Shown here piece after piece: positions 25,377 through 37,459 of a stretch of DNA of 64,000 nucleotides (positions are counted from its first letter, which is position 1; every line of letters starts with the position of its first letter). The stretch is from Sanderia malayensis (Eukaryota; Cnidaria; Scyphozoa; Semaeostomeae; Pelagiidae), in assembly GCA_013076295.1 (NCBI GenBank), contig RQOL01000961.1, forward strand, positions 23,300 through 87,299, written 5' to 3'. A program made the translations under genes and the position numbers. The notes below the pieces were generated by a model. The model searched no databases. It was not told where the DNA came from and saw only the letters and a list, made by a program, of their open reading frames with translations.

Positions 25377-26032
25377 TATTCTATAAACCAAGTATTATTA
25401 TTATTACTGTTGTCATTAATATTGTTATTATTATTATTATAAGTCGCCATGATATGTGTTTACAACCCAACTCAAATTCATTTGGACGCTCAAGAAAGCG
25501 AGAAATTTGCTTGACTTTTAACGGTAATTATCAATAGTCAAGCGCGAAACATTGCTAAATGAAGCAGGTGTCGCAGAAGCATAGATTAAATGGTGTCGAT
25601 ATATCGGGGCATAACTGTACATTCATGGCATACAGAAAAACAGATATCACTCAAGGGAAAACAAAAAGTAACATGCATTTGAAGAAGCTCTATACCTTTT
25701 TAAGCTGTTGTGCACCGCAGCAATGGAAACCACATAAAGCGTTGAAGAATCGAAACATCAACCATCGTCATAACTTATCGACATGAAAAAGCTTTAGAGA
25801 TATTCATGATTACCAGTAGATGAACGTATTACATAGTTTCTATTGTCAATAGTGAATTTATGATGATAAGTGGCCACCTAGCCGCAGCCTTCTTAGCCAC
25901 TAATTGTTGCAGCTCCACGGACGTTAACTACATTGTTGAGTAGGGCTACTGAAAAGGTCTAAGCATGCGTGGACCATCTGTAAATCTTGCGCGTTTGCGC
26001 AGCTTGAAATTATCTGCATCTGTTAAACATGG

Positions 26033-26138
26033 TTTCCATATAATCATTGAGGGTCGCTGAAAGGATTAAAAATCACAAAAAGGCATTGTCAAAAGTTGAT
26101 TTTAATCCTTTGAGCGACCCTGAACGGCCATATGGAAA
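26033..26138. repeat. Foldback (long inverted repeat)
   Basis: Left arm TTTCCATATAATCATTGAGGG then TCGCTGAAAGGATTAAAAATCA; right arm TGATTTTAATCCTTTGAGCG then ACCCTGAACGGCCATATGGAAA. The arms pair over about 40 bp with few mismatches around a loop of about 20 bp. Probably a foldback MITE. Confidence 0.75.
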
Positions 26139-27552
26139 GCGGGCTTTATAGCATAACTCAAACTCAATCTTGCATAATTTCTGCAAAGCGATGGCCACTT
26201 TTAGACCACTTTGGGAAAAAATCTCCGCCATTCGGAGGTCTTTCTAGTATAGAGTAGTTGCCCGTTAATAGACATTCTGACAGTGGCCCAATTCAATTAT
26301 CCTATTCAATTATCCTCGCTACAGAATGGTAGAAAACTTAAGATTTACCAACTGGCGTCTCTCGGCCATTGGGCATTCAAGCATCTAACAAACAAAAAGT
26401 TAGTATCTAGCAATTATCTGATTGATGAAATCTCGAGATCGACTCAAGCGTCAGCTTTGTCGTAATTGAATGTGGAGCAAGCAAACAGGTGCATCTCGCG
26501 CAGTCGGAAAACGTTAAATTGAATGCGAGCACCAGGCATGTCCGAAAAATGTTTAATAAACAAATGTCCTAGTGCGACAGTGAACGAGCTGTGCCAATCG
26601 CAAATAAACATCGAAACTGCTTACAGACAGCAGCGCAATAACAAGCATTCAGGCAAGATAAGGCACAGGCATACTGTTCAGTAATCACGATGTAATCTTG
26701 TGTGCTAAACATACGAGTTAAATGGCTCTGCTGGATATTGGATTACGTTGAAATTTCTGCAAAATGCGTGGAAGATGCATTAATTATTTATTCGCAATTT
26801 AACTTGCAAAGAATCGCTCACTAAACATGAAGATACCGATATTTGTTGAGAGGGGGAAAAGGCACGCAATCTGGAGCCAAATCAAAGAATTTTTCAGATA
26901 TTTTGGAGCAAATGTTAGGATATCTAGGAATTTCGGTAAAAAAGCGGGATTTCTTAGCGGAATTGGTGAAAACACGAGGATCTTCTTAGGGATTTCGGCA
27001 CAAACGCTGGGACGTTTAGAAACATTTTGCGAGAGCTGCGAATAGTGGTTTACCCGAGAGAAAGCAAAACAGAAGAACAACAAAACTGAAAAACTTAGGC
27101 GACGATTTTCGTATTTCGAATCGGTTACTCTACACACGTTGACAGTATAATTGATTCCAGATGAGCCGATAAGATCAATAAAACACTGCATAGAACGACG
27201 TCCATCTTATGAAATACTTTAAATTATTGATATCCAATGGCAAATGCAATTACATGGATAAGATTGAAGTAGAAGGAAGTACTAACAGGTGTCTCGGTGT
27301 ATGAAAAATGAACACGGGGTTAATCATTAGATAATTTCGTTCTTAATTATAAAATAGCTGCTATACGCGTGTACCAGGCCCTGGTTGTTAGCTCGTCGCT
27401 TCAAATTTTATCAGTTGGTCCAAGTGTTGCGTTACACGTGTACTGGTAAACGTGTACAGTCCTGGATGGAGGGGAGGGGCCTATTATAGATAGCGCAAAT
27501 AAGAAAATCTATATTATGTTATGTGCCCCAAGCTTTGGTACCCCCCTGATTG

Positions 27553-27667
27553 CATTAACGGCAAGTTTCTTCCCATGTTAATGGCAAGTATCTCCCCATG
27601 TTAACGGTAAGTATCTTCCCAAGTTAATGGCAAGCTTTTTCCCATGTTAATGCCAAGTATCTTCCCA
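27553..27667. repeat. 23-bp tandem repeat, five copies
   Basis: Five imperfect units of TTAATGGCAAGTATCTTCCCATG. Non-coding. Confidence 0.75.
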
Positions 27668-28785
27668 GCTAACCCGGCACAAGTCTCCGTTATCTTTTAT
27701 TTGTCACATGCATGCCCTACTCGTGTCTCGATCATCCAAGCTCTCGTCAGCTCTCGACTAATCACAACGCTAACAGTAATTAACATCGTACATAATCTGA
27801 TTTGAAAAGGTTGTCAGGAGTCTCTTCGTAAAACCGAAACGAAAAGCCTCTGACAGTAAAGTCGGTCTAAAATCCAGATAGTTATACTCACCATTTCCAT
27901 CTTTTTCTTTCCTTCTTTAGTGTGATTCGTTGCGCAATTAATTACTAGCAGACCAGCGCCAAACCCTGCGTCAAAGAGAAACATATGTATTGAGTACATC
28001 AGTTAGAAACAAACATACAACAATCCAACCAGGAATCAGTCTGCTTTACAAGTGATAAACAACCTTAATTTCATCGTTCACAACGACCTATATTAATCGG
28101 AGGGTAGTGATTAGATGGTCTCCAAGCTCTGGGATATAATTCATTGTTTTCCAACTTTCCGGCACAATGATCACAGCCAAATTGAATTAAGCCTTTCATG
28201 CAACATCTGCCAGTTAAAAGCTTTTCGACGAGAGAAGAATGGACTTTGTGAAGAAATTAAAGATCTGCCATATGGCGAGATATATCAAATAGATCTTAAC
28301 ATAATACAAGAACAAATCATTTCCATTGACTATGATCTGGTAAAAGTTGCATTCAAAAGAAAACCGTAAGCCGGTTATACGTGACTTTACTTGGAAAACA
28401 GACTGTTGAAACAATGATACGATGTAATAAGCAAAATATAAAATAATTAATTTGAGCGCATGGGTTTACCGCAGTAATGATAAATGTAGCCATCTTTCAA
28501 ACGAGTATAATCGTGTAAAGAATTATAGGATAATGGAAAGATTAATAGATAGAAAGTAATAATTATTTTTAAAGCACCTCAAGGAAACCAAAGTTAAATA
28601 TAAACTGGAGAAGATAAAATATTCATTGCAATCGCTAATAGCTACGATCGGTGGTTGAATATTGGTTGTCTGGCAATTGTAAAAGAATGAAGGCACTTAT
28701 ATACTTTTCAATAAGAAATTGGTTTATACGAAATTAGAGCGAAGATGGTAAAAAAATTAAGAAACTTTATTACTAAACTCAATAA

Positions 28786-28950
28786 TAACAAGTAATTGTA
28801 CAATTTCCATCCTTATAACAGGCTTTGTGTATAGCATGGCCTCATAAACATAAAAAATTCTTTATGATCCTTATAATCTGCCAGGTGAATGCGTAAGCAC
28901 GAAACTCAGAGTTGCAGCGAATCGTGCGTCATTCTTACCGAATATTATCC
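28786..28950 (+). mobile_element. LINE tail fragment (second copy)
   Basis: The segment GTGAATGCGTAAGCACGAAA, CTCAGAGTTGCAGCGAATCG, then TTCTTACCGAATATTATCCT, closely matches the tail of the LINE remnant at about 25305-25376. Confidence 0.5.
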
Positions 28951-29349
28951 TATTATAAAAAATTCCTTAACTTTTATTTGGAACAGATTGTAATTCTTAA
29001 TTTTAACCTTCACGAGTTTCTTCGTCACTATCTGGGTTTATATCCATCAAAAAATGCCAAAATCAGAACAATATGTTAGTTTTAGAACACCATAATAAAA
29101 AACGAATTTAGAAAACTTTAGCACAATAACGCCAAAATTGTCATGCCAAACTGAGAAGCTTTCATAATTATTAGGGGATAATGCAGGTTCATCATAAAAA
29201 ACCCAATGACAATCTAACACAACCATCATTGAATCCAGAAGGATCAATAGACAAATAAAACGAAATCTCATCCACAATTTGTTCGCAATTACTCCACATT
29301 TCAATCTAAAACGGCATACAAATAAAAATAACTATACACAAATCAAGTT

Positions 29350-30059
29350 TCACCGAGTAATCTGGGCAATAATTGTAACCTCAGTGTCTTGAAAAGTATC
29401 CTTAATAATCTCTCTTACTTCATACCAGTCAAGACCATCGGGCCCCGCACCAAGTCTTCCCATTCGAAGATCAACCACGCGGTTAGCCTCGCAATGGTGT
29501 CTGACGTCAGCTAAAGCCGATCGCAAGTACTTATAGCAGCCTCTATCCCACCATCTTTCTCTCGTAACCTGTCAAAGAATTAGCAATGAGATTAGACCTA
29601 TTGTAATTTCATGTATTATAATATTTATTATAATAATATCCATTATATTTATAATAACTGTTACAAACCAGATAATATATGAAGGAATCCTTGTATGGTA
29701 AGATTGCAGCTCCGCCAGGCTTTACACCTAAAAGAAAAGCAGTATTTACTATTTGAGATGATGATAATGGTTTTTGTAACTTCCTCAGCAATTACTCAAG
29801 GCTCTTTCTAAAATTGAATTTCCTCAAAACACCTGTTTATTATAGTATTACACAGAAAACGAAGGTAGTCATGCATACCTTGTTGCTTTAGAGTTTCAAT
29901 ATTCCCAAAGGCTTTTTTGAATTGCTTAGCAAGTCCTTTGTCCATTGCAAAATCAGAGCTTACGCATTGTGCAAGAGACGCACCATATTTATCGGCTTGC
30001 AAAGTGATTTTATCAGCATGACTTGGACCTGATTTGTATTCAATGAGCTTGAATTTACC
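29350..30059 (-). CDS. OARD1/TARG1-like macrodomain protein (first exon not found)
   Basis: Macrodomain protein of the terminal ADP-ribose glycohydrolase (OARD1/TARG1) type; the human enzyme removes ADP-ribose from glutamate. Exons: 29879-30059, 29669-29727, 29350-29568, joined in phase to give 152 residues up to TGA at 29350-29352. Landmarks: GKFKLIEYKSG, ASLAQCVSSDFAMDKGLAKQ, KAFGNIETLKQQ, FIYYLVTRER, and VVDLRMGRLGAGPDGLDW. The Asp of GPDGLDW aligns with human catalytic Asp125, but the residue after YYLVT is Arg where the human enzyme has nucleophilic Lys84. No ATG precedes the first exon in frame, so a short 5' exon must lie above 30060. Macrodomain assignment is firm; catalytic activity is doubtful. 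Confidence 0.85.
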
Positions 30060-31573
30060 CTAGGAAAAAATAAAATCTTAACACTACTTATATGTATAGT
30101 GCTGAAAAGGGTTTGGATAATGGTTATACTGCAGCCTATGCAAGCAATCTCAGGTTGCAAGCATGCTACAACTTATGTGCATGATTGTAATAGCTGCAGC
30201 ATAAGCTTTATATTCACCGTGCAAGTTTTGTCTTCTGACAGATTTGCTGCCTCAGAAAATAATCTGATGGAAGAAGCTAATGCACTGTTTGAACCTGAAA
30301 TGGAAAATAATTTGATATTAATAAAACATCAAAGGGATGAAATATGCAGTCGGATAATTACGTCATAGCAAAAACATCACGTGGAAGCGAAGCGGTGTGT
30401 GTATAATACATTGTATAGAGTATGCAAAAAAGGTACAAGAAATATATTATATATCAGAAATATACTCACAGCTCTGGGATGTTGGCTTGCCAAGCAATAA
30501 ATATGCTCTTGAGCTTGAAAACAAGCAACGTTTTAGCATTGTCGAGCTCTTGCTAAAAGGGCCTATCATGGAAAAAACAAATGTCGTAAATTTGGGGGCG
30601 TAACCAGCTACTTAGACACCCATCCCGAGGAGAGACACAAAAGCAAAGAGTACCAAGGAGCTAATCTACGTAGCTAAGCTAGGGTCCTTGGCTGGTACCT
30701 TGGTAGGGTGGTATAAGCAAGTTAGGAGAAGGCCTATAAAGTGGTACGGTAGCAGCAGAGGAAAAACGTGTGCCTCATTCATGATAGCAATAACAAATCA
30801 ATTTCAATGCACCAAGAAAACCCAACAAAATCAACTAAGTACATTGGAAAGTACCCAGACAAACAGAAATATTCAACTTACCCCAACGAAGCTAATTAAT
30901 TCTATTTTTTCAGAATATTTTCTTCAAAGAGCAAAGCAAACCATGCTTTGCTTCTGTTGATTCAAAATGGGGGCGTAGCAGTGCAGTGCAGCAATGCGCA
31001 CGTTTGTAATGCCCACCTTTTGAGGATTTTCAAAATCCTCTCACATTGTTTTTCAATGCGTCAATGTGCAAAAACTCCAGGGATTGAGGCGTCAGAGATT
31101 ACCATTGAGGATTATTTTCAGCATTCAATTTGCAGCGTATGCAAACGCATGTTAAGTTGCGGAGAGACAAAATCTTATGAATATTGCAGAAATTTATTGC
31201 AATCTAAAGATTTTGCGACTTACCAAAACATGGAATATAAGTCCTGTCAACTCCATCGTATCCACAAACACAATTAGCAGTGCATATATGGAAAAACAGT
31301 TGGCTTTGCAAGTATTAATACTCAACAACACAAGGCAGGTGAGGCAGGTGCAGACTTGGATGAATAGAAATGGTAAAAGGCAGTAAAGTTTATCAAAGAC
31401 ACTGTAAATATTATTCAAAGACATAAATAAGAATATACAGCTGGGTATTCTAGAAGAGTTCTGAAGACTTGTTTGAAAAAATTCATCTTATTCGTAACAA
31501 AACAACTAAGTTATCAGCATATTCATCCTGATAACTTCGTAACAAAACAATTAAGTTATCAGCATATTTTAAT
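30060..31573. other. Region upstream of the macrodomain gene
   Basis: Must contain the missing first exon and promoter of the OARD1-like gene. Several plus-strand ORFs of 60-110 codons occur here, without start, splice or composition evidence that I would trust. No tRNA or long repeat seen. Confidence 0.35.
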
Positions 31574-31999
31574 ATGGAATCGAAAGGCAGTTGTCCTTCA
31601 AAACAATCTTCAAAACAATGCGAACAAGACAAGCGAAGTTTAGTCGTGATCGGCAACAAACCAAACCAATGCGAAGGCAAGAATGCATGCTATAAAAAAA
31701 GAATTTCGGAGTTGTGTCAGCGAGCAATTGATGAAAACTGCGAAGCGCATGGATCCAGTGAGGAGGAGCATAACCATTGTCCATCATGTGAATACATGTG
31801 CATGGAATGCCTGAAGATTGCAGTGAAAGCTATCGAGCGCTACAAAGCAAGGACTAATGGACAATTGAGCATTCCTATTTGCACGTGTGGCATGAATGGA
31901 GGAACTAGCACAAAGGTGGGAGGGACAAAGAACTTAGGAGTGAGACGGACTTTGGTAGTGTATAGATGTATGAAGAAAAACAAACAGAAAGATCGATAA
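31574..31999 (+). CDS. Small cysteine-rich protein, unidentified
   Basis: Unrecognised single-exon ORF of 141 codons, ATG at 31574 and TAA at 31997-31999. It contains more than a dozen cysteines, including CPSC-x-x-x-CMEC and CTC, preceded by an EEEHNHC stretch, which could bind metal. There is no signal peptide or membrane segment. A GTGGGA directly after the STK codons (31915) could be a splice donor, so the lysine-rich tail may not be real. Composition is coding-like, but there is no homology that I recognise and no nearby partner gene. Confidence 0.35.
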   Translation: MESKGSCPSKQSSKQCEQDKRSLVVIGNKPNQCEGKNACYKKRISELCQRAIDENCEAHGSSEEEHNHCPSCEYMCMECLKIAVKAIERYKARTNGQLSIPICTCGMNGGTSTKVGGTKNLGVRRTLVVYRCMKKNKQKDR

Positions 32000-32713
32000 A
32001 TCGTCCTTCAAGGCGAGGATTAGCCGTTGGAAATGATCTACGTAATAGCAAATCGAAAAACGTGGATGTCATAGAAGCAATACTATGCAGTACAATAGCC
32101 AATAATAAAACAATAGCCGTTATAAAGCAATAGCCTTTACAAAGTCTTTACAAAGATAACATAGTGATGATCTTTGTGCTAAACTTGCTATGATATGATA
32201 TCATACAAAAAATTGATACAAATACGGGTTTATAATACATATAGGTCTCACAAAAAGGTGATGTGATTAAAAAGTGTGAATATTAAAAGGGATTATACAT
32301 GATGACATTTTGTCATGTGAATCAATAGATAGGATTCTATCTACATTTTCTGTCAATAAATATAACTGATTTCTATTAATTACTATTATTAAGGTTTTAA
32401 CGCAAGGATCTATTTCTTAGCTTGGGAAAGAGCTACAGAACTGGTTGCTTAGAAAAAAGTTACGGGTAAATTCGAAAATTCGACTTAAAACAAAGACAAA
32501 TTTGAAATATTTATGGATAGAAGTAACTATCTTTACCGTGATTGTTTCACCGCGTTTGAAGCAGGGTCACAATGAACAGAATTAATTTGAAATGAAAAAG
32601 GACTATATTGAGTTGGATTCAATAATTTACAAAAATTTGAGCTTTGAAATTCACTAAAGTATCAACCTCGACTGACCATAGCTGCCTGTTTTTGTCGATG
32701 TAATGTTCGCACC
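32000..32713. other. Intergenic region, 3' side of parvin
   Basis: Between the cysteine-rich ORF and the parvin stop codon. AT-rich; no exon or RNA gene recognised. Confidence 0.45.
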
Positions 32714-35700
32714 TTATATGTTCTTGTATTTGGTGAAGAGAGCGTAGAGAACTCGAAGGGTTGACTTCAAATCCTGTGTTACAATGTCTGAAAGATGTGA
32801 AATGAAATTAGGTGAAACATTGCACCTTCATGATGACAAAATTCAAAGCAGATGGAAAAATACAACTAAACATTGACGTCAAGCTATTTCGCGTTTGTGC
32901 AAATAATTATTGATAGGGCAAGCAAGGAACGAGGTAGGAAATAGGATGGGAGCATTCAGAGTTGGGTTAATACCTTCTGCTTTGGCCTTTGGTTTTCCTA
33001 GTCCTGCATCTTGTACAAGCTCCAGGGCAAAGTCGACATTATGAACCTGTAACATAAAACAAATGATCGTGAATATGTTTGTGCTTGTCTGTTCAGTGAT
33101 ACCGTCTTCACGGATATGCTTGAAGTGCAACATTTCGAGATATATTTTTTTCACAGTCGGACCTGAAGTTTCAAGTGCAATACTTCCAAGGTTGATTAAA
33201 CTTACCTTCTGTTCAAATCCTTTCGGAGTTAAATGAAACATGTGCAGCGGAACAAAATAGCCTTCCAGTAGGCCAACCAACAGAATGAAGTAAACGCCAT
33301 CATGAAACTATAGAAACAAACAACGGTACTTAATAGGACATCGAAGCCAAAGGGAATTTAGAGTCGCAGAAAAGTTATTAAGAGCTCTATGCATTCAATA
33401 TCTTCGGAGCCTTATACGAGCTACATAGAACATGGCTCCACCAAGTAATAGCATGTACGCAAGCCTGAAGCGCTTCAAGGTCATACAGTCAACTCTGTCT
33501 AATTCGAACACTCTGGGACGTGTGAAAATATTCGAATTACAAAAAGTTCGAATTATAGAGGTTTGCTTTATAAGAATTGGTTCATTAGTGATCCTTGAAG
33601 GGACGGAGAATTTGGTTCGAATTAGACAAAAGTTCGAATTACACGAGTTCGAATTATGCAGATTTGACTGTATCTTTAAAAAAACTCTTAATACAGTCTA
33701 CTCCCCATAAGTGGAACCTGCACGGGAATGACAAAAAAATGGTTCCGAATTATAAGGTTTGTTAATGCAAATCCAAGGGACCGGAAAAATTGGTTCCACT
33801 AAACGAAAGTTCCACTTATCCAAGGTTCCACTTATCGGGAGTAGACTGTATTTCTCATTAAATTCTTGTTGACTCTTTCTACCTGCTTGTCGAGGTTTGT
33901 GACTTCTAAGTTGAGCTTTCCAAGATGCTTGTTTACAAATCCTTGAAGTGACTATAACAAAAGCAGCAAAATATCAATTTCAGACAAAGCATACTTATAC
34001 AAATAATGAACTACATACTTGTACAGTAAAATACTTTTCAAGATACACACTCACACAGATGCACGCTATAGAATGCTATAGAAAGTGCTATTGAAAGTAA
34101 TTTACAGAAATGTTATGGATAAATGAAGCTAACAATTATATGACGCTGTTGATAACAGTGCGATGCTGTGTACAAAAATACAACACGAATCTAAAAAGCT
34201 ATCAATGATATGCCATGCTTACCTTCTTTACAACACTAAGCTTCTCAGGCGCGTGGTCAAACAGCGTGTCGAATGCATCTCGCTCTGCAAGAGTATGAAT
34301 TTAAAATTAAACTTCTTCACGCAACGATAGTAGAACATGCTCAAATGTATCACTTGAGAATAATATGGATGAATTAAATGCTTGCCTTGTCTACTATCCG
34401 CATCTAACCTGTTCAAAAAGATAATAAAATAATTGTTTTTGATCTACTAAAGCACCATGTTAAGGTTAAGGGCATTAAGTGAACAGATAATGACAACCCA
34501 CAACTGGCACAATCCGTCAGTTAAGCTAATGCGCATTTGTAATACTACACTATGGCTATAACTTACCCAAAATCTTCAGTGACATTTTCAGGAACAGTCT
34601 TGCTCCTCAGAACACCTTGCCTTTTCTGAAAGGAAATGTATAATAAAATGAATGCCCTTGTCTTATATTTTAATTGGGTACAGAATACAAGTTGCAATTT
34701 CTGGGGCCAACAAAGGAACAGTGGTGAACCCCATATGACAGGCTCCTCTGGTCTAATACACTGCTTGATGATTCAATTTACTGTCTGCTAAAATAAATTC
34801 CCAAACATGAAAAAGTAGGTTGTGGCTCCTTATTAGGTTCAATACAATAGCGCTCAATGAATTTCTGTGAGAACAACACAAAGACTGACAGTAGCATTGC
34901 AAACCATATAGTCATCTTTACAGTAAACATACGTGTTTGTTACAAATTACTACTAACCTGGACGACAACAACATTTAGAATGACGTCTTTGGGAAGTTTG
35001 TAAGGACAGTTGAACTTCTTTGCAAGTGCAACCAAAAGATAAAGAATGGCAGGCAGGTGCTTGGAATGAATTACTACAAGACAAAAACAAATTCAAAAAC
35101 TAGCCTTCATTGGTCCTTTGATAAGGTGCCAAAACCAATAACGAAATGGGGAATGCATCCCCTAAGCTTACTAGTAAATAGCTCGAGATTCATAGCCAGA
35201 TTTCATCACACGATACAAAAAATTTTCATGAAAACAATGGCTTCTGTGGTGTAGGGTGGTGAGACTCTGGAGTCACAATCAAAAGATGGAAGGTTCAGGA
35301 TCTGTACTTGAAAATTTTGAGTACAGCAACCTCTAGCAATATGCTCACACAAATCATACCTCTCTCCACCCAGGAGTTTAAATATGTAGCTGATTCATAT
35401 GAGTTCTATCTGTGGCTGCCCCTTGGTATATGGTATTAAGTAAAGCAATCAGGGGGTAATGTGTAAAGTTGGTCAATTAGCCTATGGCAATAAGATTATA
35501 AAAGTACACCTCTACAGTATATGCATGGCAAATCTCTTGCAATCTGTGAGCCTTCAGATATTTAGAGTAATGAGCTTTAGAGTACTTGTATGTACCAATG
35601 TAAAGCAGTATATAAATGAATATTATTATTATTATTATTGTTACTATTATTATTGAGCTCACATTGCTTTGTCCACCGGTCCTGGTCATTTATTACAAGA

Positions 35701-37062
35701 ATTTCATTGACTTTATGTAAGAACTGATCAAGTTTCTGCTTTTGAACCGTAACTGACTGTGTAACTTCTGTCAATGCTCCAAAATCAATGCCAGATAGCT
35801 TTTCTAAAAATCACAGGTAACCTCGATTAGATTAAAACTACCAATGAAACTTCAATGAGATGTCTTTTGAAGATTTTGTTTTACATTTGGCAGATATCCA
35901 GAGGATGAGGTTAAGCTTACCAACAAATATTGCTAAAATATGACCATCATAAAGATCTTCTGCAATGTTCTTTACAACAATTCTCAAGTCTTGTAGTTCA
36001 TCGTTTATCCAGTCAAGCAGAACCTTAGAGAAGAATTAAGTAGCATAAGAGAGTAGCGCAGATAAGGAATTTGAGTAAATAAATAAAAGAAAGAAAAATT
36101 CATATTTAGGACATTTATACCTCACAAAGCTCTTTCACTTTTGAATCCTCAAGTGAATTAGGTTCTACCATATAACGTTCCTGTCCTTCATCTGTAATCA
36201 TGATAATGCATGTATTGTTAGGGCTTATGACATGAAGCTATTTGCAGAAAGACTGATTGATTTTTCAAAGAAAAGGTTGATACAATTCTTACCAAGGAAG
36301 AAAGAGTCAGGTGACACAACAACTAGTGGAGATGTTGGATCCTCAATTGACTTTTTTCCCTGCTCTTCCAATTCATTTACTGAAATGCAATGAGCAGATC
36401 ATCATCATCATCACCATCATCATACCCATTTACATCTACTACATCTATCATTAAAAATCACAATCATGTCCAATCATCATAATAGTGCTATGTTATCATA
36501 ATTATAAGTTGTATACTTATTTTCGTAAATTAAATTCTTTTTAATATTTATTTCTAGTATTAAATTTTAATTTTAGCGAAGTTGTGGTGGCGACTGGCGT
36601 GAAGCAATTTTAAAATAAATTTGAATTTAATTTCATGGCCTTTTTGGATCATTTTGGTTCATCCTTGTGGGCCCCATTTTCATTTGGGATTCATTTTATT
36701 AGGTTGTTATCTTCTTCTTTTTAATTTGTCAATATAGTTTTAGGAGCTGTTATCCTTGTGGGCCCCTGCTTAATAAAAATATATCGTAATAAAACTGAGG
36801 TTTAAAAATAATCTTTCTGGCGCTCCAAACAGCGAAGAAAATCTCAATTTCCTGCTCTTCTCTTGTCATGAAAAAGTTCTAATGGCCTATCGTATTTGTT
36901 ATTCACTTGTCACTGGTACAAATAATTTGAGTATTAGGAACGATGATAATAAAACATGTAAAATTTACCTTCTTTCTCTGCTTTACGGCTTCTTCTTGTC
37001 AGTGTACCCATCCATCCCTTATCCTTCTTCAAAGTTCCAGATGGCGAAGTTGGAGTCGCCAT
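32714..37062 (-). CDS. Parvin (actopaxin), 13 exons
   Basis: Focal-adhesion adaptor with two calponin-homology domains; parvins join integrin-linked kinase and PINCH and bind actin and paxillin. Exons: 36969-37062, 36293-36379, 36121-36191, 35921-36023, 35663-35803, 34958-35073, 34567-34625, 34386-34408, 34223-34284, 33883-33951, 33206-33307, 32974-33046, 32714-32787. They sum to 1074 nt, 357 aa, close to family length (about 365-372). CH1 carries LLDWINDELQDLRIVVKNI, EDLYDGHILA, LTEVTQS and LLVALAKKFNCPYKLP. CH2 carries ERDAFDTLFDHAP, FVNKHLGKLNLEVTNLD, LVGLLEGYFVPLHMF and GLGKPKAKAE, ending DLKSTLRVLYALFTKYKNI. The start is ATG 37062 (MATPTSPSG), as in parvins. Exon 8 is only 23 nt and is followed by a GC-AG intron (CAAG|GCAAGC). 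It lies 397 bp downstream of, and co-oriented with, EFCAB6. The animal paralogue (alpha/beta/gamma) cannot be assigned. Confidence 0.95.
33486..33670. mobile_element. 185-bp TACAGTC MITE, intact
   Basis: Ends CAGTCAACTCTGTCTAATTC and GAATTATGCAGATTTGACTG are imperfect inverted repeats, flanked by TA on both sides. The interior has several GTTCGAATTA motifs. A copy of identical length lies at 45779-45963. TA flanks and CAGT termini point to a Tc1/mariner-mobilised family. Located in a parvin intron. Confidence 0.8.
33694..33848. mobile_element. Second MITE family, 155 bp, TA-flanked
   Basis: Ends CAGTCTACTCCCCATAAGTG and CACTTATCGGGAGTAGACTG are near-perfect inverted repeats flanked by TA. 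It shares only CAGTC with the neighbouring element, from which it is separated by 23 bp in the same parvin intron. Confidence 0.75.
35235..35455 (+). mobile_element. Putative tRNA-derived SINE
   Basis: Starts with a box A-like GTGGTGTAGGGTGG and, about 40 bp later, a box B-like GGTTCAGGATC, followed by a non-tRNA body containing CCTCTCTCCACCCAGGAGT. The layout is that of a tRNA-derived SINE; ends are not precisely defined. Lies in a parvin intron. Confidence 0.45.
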
Positions 37063-37459
37063 TTTGAGAGAAGCAATAACCCAACCCACCCTCGCTCTCA
37101 TGTCTCTCAAAGCAATTATACCGGAAGTGATTTGCGCCCCTCCCACTTATTGTGATTGGAAATAAATAGCGAAAAAAAGTTAGAAAGTTATGGTGGAAAA
37201 AAAGAAAAAATTATGACAAAGTAAGTTTTTCAAAATATAAACCAAATTTACTTACAACCATCTAAGGCGAAATGCATAAGAATATTTGACATTATTTGGT
37301 GATCATACAATCAAAGTAAAGAAAATACAAGTCTCACAAATTAATCTTCTTTTAAATACAAATGGCATAAGAAGTAGTCAAAATATTGTCTTTTGTAAAA
37401 AAGTTGACAATATTACTATACAAGTTATGTAAAGTTACCAAAACCCAAGTCCTCGATAT
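37063..37459 (-). promoter_or_regulatory. EFCAB6-parvin intergenic spacer
   Basis: A 397-bp spacer between two co-oriented genes must hold the EFCAB6 3' end and the parvin promoter. AATAAA overlaps the EFCAB6 stop codon on the minus strand (CTTCAATAAATATC). No TATA box or other motif stands out. Confidence 0.35.

Larger units (their letters stand above)
25377..29349. other. Gene-poor, repeat-bearing region
   Basis: Contains the foldback at 26033-26138, a 23-bp tandem repeat at 27553-27667 and the second LINE-tail copy near 28786-28947. A splice-flanked minus-strand frame at 27892-27965 (GFGAGLLVINCATNHT, then lysine-rich) has a good GTGAGT donor and GCAG acceptor but no partner exon that I can identify. 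Confidence 0.4.

Noticed and set aside
26799..27191. 130-codon minus-strand ORF
   Set aside because: Composition looks non-coding, made partly of semi-repeated GGGATTTC phrases; no splice or homology support.
27892..27965. Splice-flanked frame GFGAGLLVINCATNHT followed by a lysine-rich end
   Set aside because: Good acceptor and donor, but I found no partner exon or known family; too short to stand alone.
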